This document shows, one piece after another, positions 1 to 7,108 of a DNA stretch of 17,359 nt. The notes beneath the pieces were generated by a model, which had not been told where the DNA came from, searched no databases, and was given only the letters and a program-made list of their open reading frames with translations. Source of the DNA: an uncultured bacterium (GTDB lineage: Bacteria; Bacillota; Clostridia; Lachnospirales; Lachnospiraceae); NCBI GenBank assembly GCA_905215625.1, contig CAJMQQ010000054.1, forward strand, positions 1 through 17,359, read 5' to 3'. The first letter of the stretch is position 1, and each line of letters opens with the position of its first letter. The translations under genes and the position numbers were made by a program.

Positions 1-1581
1 GCCTGCCGCAAAGGATTCCATCAGCTTATTTTTCTCTTTTGCCTTCATTTTGCCATGAAGATATTCAACCCTGACAGACTCTGGGAGTTCGTTTCGTAAA
101 ATCTTGGTATAATCCAGGACGTTTTCTGCTTCAATCATCTCGCTTTCTTCCACCATCGGGCAGATCACGTAAGCCTGATGTCCCATAGCGCACTGTCTGG
201 CAATAAAGTCATAAGCCTTTGGCCGGTAACTTTTTCCTACCACACAGTTTTTAATGGGAAGGCGCTCTGCCGGAAGTTCATCAATCACTGAAATATCCAG
301 ATCTCCGTACAGAATAATGGCCAGGGTTCTGGGAATCGGCGTGGCGCTCATAACCATAATATGCGGCGTCTCTCCTTTGCTTCCAAGGGCCTCTCTCTGG
401 CCTACCCCAAACCGGTGCTGTTCATCGGTAATGACCAGAGCCAGGTTATCGTAAATTACCTTTTCCTGGATTAAGGCGTGGGTTCCAATGATAATATCTG
501 CCTCGTGGTTCCTGATTTTTTCATAAGCCAGCCGCTTTTCCTTTGCCGTCATGGAACCAGTGACCAGAATCGGCGTTTTCTTGATATGGTACTGCTCAAA
601 CATCTGGCAGATTCCCTCATAGTGCTGCTTTGCCAACACTTCCGTCGGTGCCATTAACGCCCCCTGAAATCCATTGCAGGCTACGTGAAGCAGCGCCAGA
701 ACTGCCAGAATGGTCTTTCCGGATCCGACGTCTCCCTGGATCAGCCGATTCATCACCTTTCCTCCGGACAAATCCGCTTCGATCTCCTGCAGCGCTTTTT
801 CCTGGGCACCAGTCAGGGAATAAGGAAGCGCTTCCTTTAACTGTCCGACTTCCTTTGCCAGGGTAATAGGATAAGGACTTGGCTTGTCAAACCGGGATTC
901 CCGAAGTCTCCGAACGGTAAGGATAAACATAAAAAATTCATCGAAAACCAGCCGTTTTCTGGCAAATAACAGCTCGGTCTCATCCGATGGAAAATGGATG
1001 TGTTCCACAGCAAAATTATACTCTGCCAACTGGTATTTTTTGCGGATATCCGCTGGCAGATATTCTTTTTCCATCTGCCGCAGCGTCAGCGCCTGGATAA
1101 CCGCCTTGACAATGGCTTTGTTGCCTAGTCCCCTGGTCTGGCCGTAGACAGGATGCATGGAGTTCACCTTTGCCTCATAGTCTTCTGGTGAAAACAGCTC
1201 CGGCTGCTCCATAATCAGCCGTCCCCGCTTTCTGACCACTTTTCCACGGAATACCCAGTGGTTTCCCGCCTTTAAATTGGCTCGCATATAGGGCATATTA
1301 TACCAGCAAATCTGGATTGTCCCTGTCAGATCCCTAAGGGTGACGGAAACCATCTGAAGACGGTTTAACCGGATGAGATCCGCCGTCTTTGTAAGAAGTC
1401 CGTCTACTGCCCCGATTTCTCCTTCCTTTAGCTGACCTATTGGAAGAGGCTCTTTGTAGGCGTCATAGGCCCTGGGATAATAAGAAAGTAAATCTTCCGA
1501 GGTCTCTACTCCCAGCTTGCGAAACAGCTTTCCGGTTTTTTCTCCAATCCCTTTTAGAGATTCAATCGGCATAGCGTCCAT
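1..1581 (-). CDS. recG: ATP-dependent DNA helicase RecG (3' end outside window)
   Basis: RecG is a monomeric superfamily 2 helicase that reverses stalled replication forks and remodels Holliday junctions. The first 527 codons are open to the left edge; the family is about 680 residues, so the end of the second helicase domain is missing. Visible in order: an N-terminal wedge region with OB fold (roughly residues 1-200), Walker A GDVGSGKT (283-290, lysine 289), the Walker B box DEQH (386-389) followed by RFG, and motif III SATPIPRT near 410. All are typical of RecG. The ATG at 1581 is chosen because GGAG at 1591-1594 lies 9 bases upstream; the next ATG (1572) is too far from it. It follows yloV, as it does more loosely in B. 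subtilis, but a terminator-like hairpin separates the two. Confidence 0.97.
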   Translation of the reverse strand, partial: MDAMPIESLKGIGEKTGKLFRKLGVETSEDLLSYYPRAYDAYKEPLPIGQLKEGEIGAVDGLLTKTADLIRLNRLQMVSVTLRDLTGTIQICWYNMPYMRANLKAGNHWVFRGKVVRKRGRLIMEQPELFSPEDYEAKVNSMHPVYGQTRGLGNKAIVKAVIQALTLRQMEKEYLPADIRKKYQLAEYNFAVEHIHFPSDETELLFARKRLVFDEFFMFILTVRRLRESRFDKPSPYPITLAKEVGQLKEALPYSLTGAQEKALQEIEADLSGGKVMNRLIQGDVGSGKTILAVLALLHVACNGFQGALMAPTEVLAKQHYEGICQMFEQYHIKKTPILVTGSMTAKEKRLAYEKIRNHEADIIIGTHALIQEKVIYDNLALVITDEQHRFGVGQREALGSKGETPHIMVMSATPIPRTLAIILYGDLDISVIDELPAERLPIKNCVVGKSYRPKAYDFIARQCAMGHQAYVICPMVEESEMIEAENVLDYTKILRNELPESVRVEYLHGKMKAKEKNKLMESFAAG

Positions 1582-1621
1582 TGTTTCTGTCTCCTATCGT
1601 AAGCATTTGTGTATGGATTTT

Positions 1622-1666
1622 AAAAAGGGCGCCGCAAATCTCTGTCATTTACAGCATCCCTTTTTT
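1622..1666 (-). terminator. Terminator-like hairpin between yloV and recG
   Basis: On the minus strand an A5-GGG arm pairs with CCC-T5. An inner 9-pair stem (1647-1655 with 1631-1639, two G-U wobbles) closes a 7-base loop at 1640-1646, and the T-run follows. The shape is that of an intrinsic terminator ending the yloU-yloV transcript. The plus-strand reading also ends in six T's. recG starts only 41 bases downstream and has no convincing promoter in that gap, so partial read-through is likely. Confidence 0.7.
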
Positions 1667-1680
1667 GTTACTGGTTTTGT

Positions 1681-3369
1681 CTATTCTACTGAAATTAAGT
1701 AATAGTAAATGGGCTGTCCGCCTGGCTGAAGTTCAATTTCATATCCAGGGAATCTGTCTTGCGCCTGTCTTAACAGCTGGGAAGCGTCTTTTTCTGTCAC
1801 ATCACTTCCATAATAGATAGTAATCAGCTCAGACTCTTCATCCAACATTTCCTGCAGCATATCCAGAGTAGTTGCATCGATAGATTTTCCTACTGCCAGC
1901 ATTCCCTTGTCGCCGATGCCCATAATATCGCCTTCCGTAATGTCCATTCCGTCAATACAAGTAGTACGGACTGCATAAGTAACCTGGCCGGTCTTTACCC
2001 GCTGCATTTCCTGGGTCATAACTTCCAGGTTTTCTTCCGGAGATAAATCCGGCATAAAGTTAATTAAGGCTGTAATTCCCTGGGGAACGGTCTTACTTGG
2101 AACGACAATAATCTTCTTATCTTCAGTCAGCTGCTTTGCCTGCTCAGCTGCCAGGATAATGTTTTTATTATTGGGAAGAATGAAGATCGTATCTGCATTG
2201 ACCTTGTCAATGGCGTTTAACATATCCTCGGTACTTGGGTTCATGGTCTGACCGCCCTCAATCAGGTAGTCTGCGCCAATTCCTCTGAAAATTTCTCCCA
2301 GGCCGTCTCCGATGGAAACAGCAATAAATCCGTATGGCTTTCTAGGCTCGTCTGCTTTTTTGGCTTCTTCTGCGGCCTTCTGTTCAGCGGCAGCTTTCTC
2401 TGCATTCTGAATCAGACGCTCTTCATGCTCTTCCCGCATATTGTCTACTTTCATCCTGGACAGGGAACCGTAGGTCAGAGCCTTTTCAAATGCCAGACCT
2501 GGATGGTTGGTATGGACGTGAACCTTTACCACGTCTTCATCTGCAACCACTACAATGGAATCACCAATGGATTCCAGATAACCCTTGAAGGACTGCTCTT
2601 CGTCTTCGGTAAATTCTTTGGCTGCATTGATAATAAATTCGGTACAGTATCCGTATTTGATGTCAAACTCTTCTGTAGAAGATGCTCCAGTAACCGGTTT
2701 TGCAGAAGTCTGCGCTCCAGTTCCTGCTCCTTCTACGCTTAAATCCAGTTCTTTTCCAAGAAGACCGTCTAAAGCGCCCTTCATAACCTGCATCAGGCCC
2801 TGTCCGCCGGAATCCACAACTCCTGCCTGCTTTAATACCGGCAGCATCTCCGGTGTCTGGCTTAATACATAATCGCCGTATTCAATGACCTGGGAAACTA
2901 ATTCTACTACGTCTTCGGTCTGGCTCACCAGCTCTACTGCCTTGTCAGACATTCCCTTGGCAACGGTCAGAATCGTACCTTCCTTTGGCTTCATAACTGC
3001 CTTGTAAGCTGTCTCGGTTGCCCGGACAAAGGCGTTGGCCAAAATGGTAGTGGTAATAACGTCCGCTTTTTTTATCTCCTTGGTAAATCCGCGGAACAGC
3101 TGGGATAAAATGACGCCGGAGTTGCCTCGTGCGCCTCTTAGAGAGCCGGAAGAAATGGCCTTTGCCAGATTTTCCATAGTCGGCTCTTCAATGGCTGCCA
3201 CTTCTCTGGCTGCGGCCATAATGGTCATGGTCATATTGGTACCCGTATCCCCGTCTGGTACAGGGAATACGTTTAATTCGTTAATCCATTCTTTTTTTGC
3301 TTCTAAGTTTTTTGCTCCTGCTAAGAATGCCTGCTTTAACAGCTTAGCGTCTACTGTATTCATACCCAC
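1681..3369 (-). CDS. fakA: DAK2/DegV-type fatty acid kinase catalytic subunit (YloV/FakA-like)
   Basis: This is the YloV/FakA family. The kinase phosphorylates a fatty acid carried by a FakB (DegV family) partner, feeding exogenous fatty acids into phospholipid synthesis in the cytosol. The N-terminal DhaL/DAK2 domain (about residues 8-205) has the metal-binding motif PDGDTGTN with D39 and D41, then SLRGARGNSG, which contributes to the nucleotide site. An Ala/Glu/Lys-rich linker (about 310-345) leads to the C-terminal domain, which ends in a GQPIYYYLISVE tail typical of the family. Length (562) is normal. The start is a GTG at 3369 placed 10 bases after AGGAGG (3380-3385); an in-frame ATG at 3363, preceded by AAGGAA, is equally possible. 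The AGGAGG overlaps the yloU stop, so translation is probably coupled. No fakB is in the window, so the substrate is inferred from the family. Confidence 0.93.
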   Translation of the reverse strand: MGMNTVDAKLLKQAFLAGAKNLEAKKEWINELNVFPVPDGDTGTNMTMTIMAAAREVAAIEEPTMENLAKAISSGSLRGARGNSGVILSQLFRGFTKEIKKADVITTTILANAFVRATETAYKAVMKPKEGTILTVAKGMSDKAVELVSQTEDVVELVSQVIEYGDYVLSQTPEMLPVLKQAGVVDSGGQGLMQVMKGALDGLLGKELDLSVEGAGTGAQTSAKPVTGASSTEEFDIKYGYCTEFIINAAKEFTEDEEQSFKGYLESIGDSIVVVADEDVVKVHVHTNHPGLAFEKALTYGSLSRMKVDNMREEHEERLIQNAEKAAAEQKAAEEAKKADEPRKPYGFIAVSIGDGLGEIFRGIGADYLIEGGQTMNPSTEDMLNAIDKVNADTIFILPNNKNIILAAEQAKQLTEDKKIIVVPSKTVPQGITALINFMPDLSPEENLEVMTQEMQRVKTGQVTYAVRTTCIDGMDITEGDIMGIGDKGMLAVGKSIDATTLDMLQEMLDEESELITIYYGSDVTEKDASQLLRQAQDRFPGYEIELQPGGQPIYYYLISVE

Positions 3370-3383
3370 GAGTTCCTTTCCTC

Positions 3384-3740
3384 CTAATCAATCACTCTTA
3401 CACCTTCTACGTAGATGTTAATCTTGTCTACGTTCATACCGGTGAATTCTTCTACCTTATATTTGACATTTTCAATCAGGTTGTCAGAAACTGCAGAAAT
3501 GCTAACTCCATAAGCAACGATAACATGGAAGTCGATGGAAATATGATTGTCCTGAATCTCAACATTGATTCCATGGGTCAGACTCTCTCTCTTGAGAAGT
3601 TTTACCAGACCATCTTTCATACTGACAGCAGCCATACCTACAATGCCAAAACACTCTACTGCCGTAGTTCCTGCATATAACGCAATAACATCAGGGTTAA
3701 TCTGGATTTCGCCCAGTTTATTATTGATTCGTCCTTTCAT
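3384..3740 (-). CDS. yloU: Asp23/Gls24 family protein (YloU-like)
   Basis: This 118-residue protein belongs to the Asp23/Gls24 (DUF322) family, small alkaline-shock-type envelope proteins of Firmicutes. It shows the usual opening GEIQINPDVIALYAG, the TTAVECFGIVGMA segment and the repeated beta-strand pattern ending in NIYVEGVRV. There is no signal peptide or membrane helix. The open frame extends to 3779, but I start at the ATG at 3740 because GGAGG stands 7 bases upstream and homologues begin near this GRINNKLGEI segment. It is first in the yloU-yloV unit, 14 bases ahead of yloV. The pairing is conserved across Firmicutes; a link between envelope stress and fatty acid incorporation is plausible but inferred. 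Confidence 0.92.
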   Translation of the reverse strand: MKGRINNKLGEIQINPDVIALYAGTTAVECFGIVGMAAVSMKDGLVKLLKRESLTHGINVEIQDNHISIDFHVIVAYGVSISAVSDNLIENVKYKVEEFTGMNVDKINIYVEGVRVID

Positions 3741-3770
3741 AGACTTGCCTCCAATCTCTTGATATTGTTC

Positions 3771-3776
3771 AGTATA
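3771..3776 (-). promoter_or_regulatory. Probable -10 element for yloU-yloV
   Basis: TATACT on the minus strand is preceded at once by GTG, giving a TG dinucleotide close to an extended -10. It lies about 30 bases upstream of the yloU ATG. A good -35 is not visible: the 17-base position falls in a T-rich stretch. Transcription would start near 3764, leaving a leader of about 25 bases. Confidence 0.5.
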
Positions 3777-3817
3777 CACTATTTTCTGGAAAAAAGAAAT
3801 AAATTTTTAAAATTCGC

Positions 3818-3846
3818 TTGCAAAATTTTATACTTTCTGGTATCAT
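3818..3846 (+). promoter_or_regulatory. Sigma-A-type promoter of rpmB
   Basis: TTGCAA (3818-3823) and TATCAT (3841-3846) are separated by exactly 17 bases. An A/T-rich stretch upstream (3790-3812) could act as an UP element, which suits a ribosomal protein gene. The start would be near 3853, giving a leader of about 64 bases ahead of rpmB. Confidence 0.65.
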
Positions 3847-3856
3847 ACAGATGTTG

Positions 3857-3891
3857 TGGATTTACGTAAGTTTATTTGTACAGTAAATCCA
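3857..3891 (+). promoter_or_regulatory. Inverted repeat in the rpmB leader
   Basis: TGGATTTAC (3857-3865) and GTAAATCCA (3883-3891) are perfect 9-base complements around a 17-base loop. The stem begins almost at the predicted transcription start and ends 10 bases before the AAGGAGG ribosome binding site (3902-3908). No T-run follows, so it is not a terminator. It could be an RNA structure acting on translation or stability, or a protein-binding site overlapping the promoter. Function is inferred from position only. Confidence 0.5.
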
Positions 3892-3916
3892 AGTAGCTTT
3901 TAAGGAGGTGCAAATC

Positions 3917-4102
3917 ATGGCAAAATGTGCAATTTGCGAGAAAGCTGCTCACTTTGGTAACGCAGTGAGCCATTCCCATAGACGTTCTAACAAGATGTGG
4001 AAAGCAAACGTAAAATCTGTTAAGGTAAAAGTTAACGGCGGTGCTCAGAAGATGTACGTATGTACTTCCTGCTTACGCTCCGGATTAGTTGAAAGAGCTT
4101 AA
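3917..4102 (+). CDS. rpmB: 50S ribosomal protein L28
   Basis: L28 is a small protein of the large ribosomal subunit near the E site. The 61-residue product has the family opening MAKCAICEK, the segment SHSHRRSNKMWK, and a C-terminal CTSCLRSG. Cysteines 4 and 7 pair with cysteines 49 and 52 as a CxxC/CxxC zinc ribbon, the zinc-binding (C+) form. The frame can be read back to a GTG at 3908, but that codon overlaps the AAGGAGG site; the ATG at 3917 lies 8 bases after it and matches family N-termini. It has its own promoter, is divergent from yloU-yloV, and ends 12 bases before a strong terminator, so it is monocistronic. Confidence 0.98.
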   Translation: MAKCAICEKAAHFGNAVSHSHRRSNKMWKANVKSVKVKVNGGAQKMYVCTSCLRSGLVERA

Positions 4103-4114
4103 TAAGATTTTAAT

Positions 4115-4142
4115 CCCCTGGTCATATGACCAGGGGTTTTTT
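4115..4142 (+). terminator. Intrinsic terminator of rpmB
   Basis: CCCCTGGTCAT followed directly by ATGACCAGGGG forms a perfect 22-base palindrome (4115-4136), and six T's follow (4137-4142). It sits 12 bases after the rpmB stop. On the other strand the hairpin is followed only by ATTAAAAT, so termination of the convergent PHP gene here would be weaker. Confidence 0.93.
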
Positions 4143-4171
4143 CGATTCTATTCTATATATTTCTAAAGGTC

Positions 4172-5179
4172 TTACTTGCGTATCATATCATACGGACGCA
4201 GATACGGTATTTTTCCATTCATTTCGTATACATTGGAATTGGCATGAAGTCCTCTTTTATCCCGACAATCGACCCGGATATAGCCTTCCTTTCCGGTCAG
4301 TTCAAAACAGGCTTCCGTAATGGTTTCCCCTGAAGCAGCGGCTGTCCGGTAACAGGCTCTCCCCTCTGTGGCCACATAAATCTTTTCTACCGGGCTGGTT
4401 TTAATAAACAGCTTTCCATCTTCCACATACAGTTCTTTTATTTCCGGTCCCATAGAGCTGTAAAATTCTCCCTTTAATAAAGCAGACACAATCGCCTCAT
4501 AGTTCAGCTCGTTTGCATGAATCATAGTAAATCCGCCAAAGGAATCACAGAGTGGATGATCAAATGGGAACGCGTTGTGGTTATCATCTGCAGCAACGCA
4601 GAACAGACGATTGCCCAGCCGAAGCATCTCGCTGTAGCTTTGAGAATGATAGCCGTATAGACCTTCCTGTTCGCAGCCATGATTGTAGATTTCCATCCCC
4701 CAAAGTCCGCGTAAATTTTTATAATCGTCGTAATTTTGTAAAGACCAATAAGGATGGTTATAGCAGGCAAAGAATCCATAGCCTTTCATTTTGTCGATAT
4801 ATTCGTTGATATAATCGGTATCATTGTAACGTCTTTCTGGAAGCAGACCGCCCCTCTTTTCTTCCTGAAAAGTTTCCGGCTGGCTGTCATACAAATTGAT
4901 GTGGTAGGTTTTTACTCTGGAAAAGTCGCCAGGGACTTTGTAATGTTCATTAATATCCACTTCCATCGCCGCTAATGCCAGAAACTTATCATCTGTCAGT
5001 TCTTTGTGCCACTGGTAATTACGGTGATCCGTATAGGCAACGACAGAATATCCCTGTCCCTGGTAGGCTTTTTTTATCTCTTCTGGCGTAAGCCGTCCAT
5101 CCGAAAGAGTAGTATGGCAATGCAGATTGGCTTTATAATAAGTTCCCGTTTGGGGTAATAAATCAATTCGTCCAGACAT
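4172..5179 (-). CDS. PHP-domain metal-dependent phosphoesterase
   Basis: This 335-residue protein belongs to the PHP (polymerase and histidinol phosphatase) superfamily of di- or trinuclear metal hydrolases acting on phosphoesters. The metal-binding set is nearly complete: H20 and H22 in NLHCHTTLSDG with D27, D51-H52 in AYTDH, E73 in AAMEVD, a later NHPYW histidine, and DDNHN near residue 215. A C-terminal beta-rich part (about 255-335) follows. No signal peptide or membrane segment is seen, so it should be cytosolic. The frame runs upstream to 5245, but the ATG at 5179 has GAGGAG 8 bases upstream and leads directly into the domain. It is last in the long minus-strand array, behind a terminator-like hairpin. 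The substrate cannot be told from sequence. Confidence 0.9.
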   Translation of the reverse strand: MSGRIDLLPQTGTYYKANLHCHTTLSDGRLTPEEIKKAYQGQGYSVVAYTDHRNYQWHKELTDDKFLALAAMEVDINEHYKVPGDFSRVKTYHINLYDSQPETFQEEKRGGLLPERRYNDTDYINEYIDKMKGYGFFACYNHPYWSLQNYDDYKNLRGLWGMEIYNHGCEQEGLYGYHSQSYSEMLRLGNRLFCVAADDNHNAFPFDHPLCDSFGGFTMIHANELNYEAIVSALLKGEFYSSMGPEIKELYVEDGKLFIKTSPVEKIYVATEGRACYRTAAASGETITEACFELTGKEGYIRVDCRDKRGLHANSNVYEMNGKIPYLRPYDMIRK

Positions 5180-5200
5180 AAAAGTTTCTCCTCTTTTTGT

Positions 5201-5230
5201 AAAAACAGGGAAAGTTTGTATCCTTTCCCT
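5201..5230 (-). terminator. Terminator-like hairpin just ahead of the PHP gene
   Basis: On the minus strand AGGGAAAG (5230-5223) and CTTTCCCT (5214-5207) form a perfect 8-pair stem with an 8-base loop, followed by GTTTTT (5206-5201). It lies 5 bases past the stop of the 45-residue gene and 21 bases before the PHP start codon. A TATAAT sits upstream at 5251-5256 but has no clear -35. The hairpin may end the ytfJ unit or attenuate transcription into the PHP gene. Confidence 0.65.
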
Positions 5231-5235
5231 TATGA

Positions 5236-5373
5236 TTAACAGCAAAATAAATTATATCCTATTACCAGGCACCCGATAATAAAGACCAGTGTCCCGAAGG
5301 TTTCCGGTATAAACAGCATTACCGTCATTCCGGCGCCGAAGCAAAACAGCATCAATCCGCAGACCCGCTTCAT
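5236..5373 (-). CDS. 45-residue membrane miniprotein (unknown function)
   Basis: A short frame starts at ATG 5373, with GGAGG 5 bases upstream, and ends at TAA 5236. The product opens MKRVCGLMLFCFGAG and ends GYNLFCC. Two hydrophobic stretches, about residues 5-22 and 26-43, are separated by a short IPET turn, predicting a helical hairpin in the membrane. The N-terminal Lys-Arg suggests a cytosolic N-terminus, and the tail carries two adjacent cysteines. It lies 52 bases after ytfJ on the same strand and is followed at once by a terminator-like hairpin, so it would be the last gene of that unit. I do not recognise a named family. The ribosome binding site, composition and position argue that it is real. 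A role beside YtfJ in the sporulation envelope is inferred from context only. Confidence 0.75.
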   Translation of the reverse strand: MKRVCGLMLFCFGAGMTVMLFIPETFGTLVFIIGCLVIGYNLFCC

Positions 5374-5425
5374 AGAACCCTCCGTTTCAATCTCTATAAA
5401 GCATCCTATGCATACGGGTCCAGTT

Positions 5426-5830
5426 CTATGCAGTTACGTCTTTTGCCATCTTTTCCGCAGCTTCTACTGCTTCAGGAGCAATTTCTTCGTCAAACGTCTT
5501 TCCTCCCATAAACCGGTTAACAAAATCCGGCACCATATCAATGACCTTACTCATGGCGTCCTGGTTTTTCACATTTACCAGCTTGGTCACGCCATTCTGG
5601 ATAATTAAAATAGCGCTTGGGGTTATTTTGGCATTCATTCCGCCTCCGCCGCTTTCTTTTGCCTGTTTCTGAAAGGATCCGGCTGCCATACCGCAGGTTA
5701 CATCCACCAAAGGGAGGATAATGGTATCGCCAATCTTTACTGCGTCCCCAACTACGGTTTTTGTAGAGACAAACTGATCCATTCCTTTAAATAATGCGTC
5801 TATTGCTTCTGAAAAATGTTTCTCTGCCAT
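5426..5830 (-). CDS. ytfJ: GerW family sporulation protein (YtfJ)
   Basis: YtfJ/GerW is a sporulation protein; in B. subtilis it is made in the forespore and is needed for normal activity of the cortex-lytic enzyme SleB during germination. The 134-residue product shows the family pattern: an N-terminal helix (about 7-20), the TVVGDAVKIGDTIILPLVDV strand pair, the polyglycine G61-G64, and the TPSAILIIQNG core. No signal peptide is present. The ATG at 5830 has AGGAGG 8 bases upstream. It follows the DUF2953 gene by 19 bases, the same pairing as B. subtilis ytfI-ytfJ, and is followed by a membrane miniprotein. Its presence supports a spore-forming lineage, although sporulation itself cannot be shown from this window. 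Confidence 0.95.
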   Translation of the reverse strand: MAEKHFSEAIDALFKGMDQFVSTKTVVGDAVKIGDTIILPLVDVTCGMAAGSFQKQAKESGGGGMNAKITPSAILIIQNGVTKLVNVKNQDAMSKVIDMVPDFVNRFMGGKTFDEEIAPEAVEAAEKMAKDVTA

Positions 5831-5849
5831 TGCAGATACCTCCTCTACT

Positions 5850-6788
5850 TCATCGCCTCATAAAGGCGCGGATGTTTTTGCGAATATTTTTATCAAACAG
5901 CAGCCTTACAGCATACCCAATGATTACTCCAATCCGGATATGGCCTTTTCCTATACCCTCTGCTTCAAAAATCTGGTGTTCAAAATCCGGATATATTTCC
6001 AGATATTCTCCATATAAAGGATAAAACGGAGCAATCGCCGTCAAAACTTTTCCGGTCAGATAAGGATCTTCCCCAAATCCGAATGTTACCGTACCATGTC
6101 CCTTCCTTGGAAGCAGATGACGGATAATTTTTCCAAGCTGGCGAAAAATCAGTTTCACAGACTCTTTGTTTGACGCATCCTCAATCCAAGATTCGATCTT
6201 TTCTTTCTGTGCCGCAGCCTGCCTAAAACGCCGTTTTCCTTCTGCTGCCATCTGCTTTCCACTCTGGAAAAGGCTTCTGGCTTTTTCTGACAGACGGCCA
6301 AACCAGGTTTCCAGAACGGAATCGTCCGGTTCCTGCTGCTTCTGTCCCGATGGAGATGATTCTTCCTTGAAATCTTCCGATCCGGATAATTCCGGTATGG
6401 CTGTATCCCGGTCTACAGGCTCTGTCTCCAGTTCTTGTATGCTAAGAAACTCTTCTTCCTCCGGTTCGAAGGCATCCGGTTGTTTCTCCATGTCTGGCTG
6501 CTTTTCATTTTGTTTCTCTGCGCCCTTTTTATCGGTACTCCAGACTGGAATACCGAAGATCCGGACATCCGCATGGGCCGTTTTTTCAAAAGAAAACCGG
6601 ACCGTTAGGATATGAAACAGCCAGGAAACTTTCCCTTTTGCTTTGAGTGTGTTCTCGAGATACGACCCTTCAGCCTGATAGCAGACAGCCGAAAACAGCA
6701 TCGACAGTACTGCCAGCAAAAGCAGGGCAAACAAAACCAGTAAAATGATTCCTATGATTTTTAAAAGCCAAAGGACTGCGCTTATCAT
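5850..6788 (-). CDS. DUF2953 membrane protein (YtfI-like)
   Basis: This 312-residue protein has a long N-terminal hydrophobic segment (about residues 3-36), a basic/beta region to about 82, a glutamate-, serine- and proline-rich low-complexity linker (about 84-158), an amphipathic stretch, and a C-terminal DUF2953 region starting near residue 231 with TFGFGEDPYLTGKV. It is probably anchored in the membrane by the N-terminal segment. The gene precedes ytfJ by 19 bases, as ytfI does in B. subtilis, where the family is linked to sporulation by genome context. The ATG at 6788 overlaps the upstream stop by 4 bases (ATGA), with GGGGA and GAGG just upstream, so translation should be coupled. The acidic linker is the most variable-looking part. 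The molecular function is unknown. Confidence 0.87.
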   Translation of the reverse strand: MISAVLWLLKIIGIILLVLFALLLLAVLSMLFSAVCYQAEGSYLENTLKAKGKVSWLFHILTVRFSFEKTAHADVRIFGIPVWSTDKKGAEKQNEKQPDMEKQPDAFEPEEEEFLSIQELETEPVDRDTAIPELSGSEDFKEESSPSGQKQQEPDDSVLETWFGRLSEKARSLFQSGKQMAAEGKRRFRQAAAQKEKIESWIEDASNKESVKLIFRQLGKIIRHLLPRKGHGTVTFGFGEDPYLTGKVLTAIAPFYPLYGEYLEIYPDFEHQIFEAEGIGKGHIRIGVIIGYAVRLLFDKNIRKNIRAFMRR

Positions 6789-7108
6789 GGAGCCTCATCC
6801 CCTAATAATTCATTTAAACAAAAACCGCCTGTTCTGCGGTATAAATCTGCCACTATCCTGGCTGCGACCTCAGTGGCCTCGTCATAGCCCAAGGCAATTC
6901 CCATAATCAGAAAATCCTTTTCTCTGTAATAGGGAAGCAAAAGCTCAGCAGCCGGATAAATATCAAGAATATTATTGCCGCCTGAAGCAGGCGTAATCAC
7001 ATAAGCTCCAATACACGGCCTTTTTTTCCGCAGACCCTGAATTAGGGAAAACCGCTTTTTTGCCGCCTGCTCCCCCATATATAACGGTTTATACCATCTC
7101 ATTCTCAT
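6785..7108 (-). CDS. Unrecognised 107-residue protein
   Basis: I do not recognise this family. The product is a small basic-to-neutral soluble protein with no signal peptide. It opens MRMRWYKPLYMGEQAAKKR, then has a hydrophobic beta segment (CIGAYVITPASGGNNILDIY, about 32-51) and a helical second half with the segment IMGIALGYDEATEVAARIV. The start overlaps the end of the upstream gene by 20 bases; an in-frame ATG at 7102 is an alternative, and neither has a clear Shine-Dalgarno site, so it relies on coupling with the upstream gene. Its end overlaps the DUF2953 start by 4 bases. Such nesting suggests that the three proteins are made together and act in one process, perhaps envelope or sporulation related. 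This is inference from context. Confidence 0.82.
   Translation of the reverse strand: MRMRWYKPLYMGEQAAKKRFSLIQGLRKKRPCIGAYVITPASGGNNILDIYPAAELLLPYYREKDFLIMGIALGYDEATEVAARIVADLYRRTGGFCLNELLGDEAP

Noticed and set aside
3851..3886. An 11-codon frame in the rpmB leader (starts ATGTTGTGG) that could be a leader peptide
   Set aside because: It has no ribosome binding site, and its ATG coincides with or precedes the predicted transcription start.
3908..3916. GTG at 3908 as the start of rpmB
   Set aside because: It overlaps the Shine-Dalgarno sequence, and L28 proteins begin at the following ATG (3917).
4115..4136. The 22-base palindrome after rpmB as a protein operator
   Set aside because: The six T's that follow and its place between converging genes explain it fully as a terminator.
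5251..5256. TATAAT as a definite promoter for the PHP gene
   Set aside because: No acceptable -35 lies at 16-18 bases, and it falls inside the coding end of the 45-residue gene; kept only as a possibility.
6166..6615. A 149-codon open frame on the plus strand
   Set aside because: It lies wholly antisense to the DUF2953 gene, is serine-rich in the way of an antisense frame over an acidic linker, and has no ribosome binding site.
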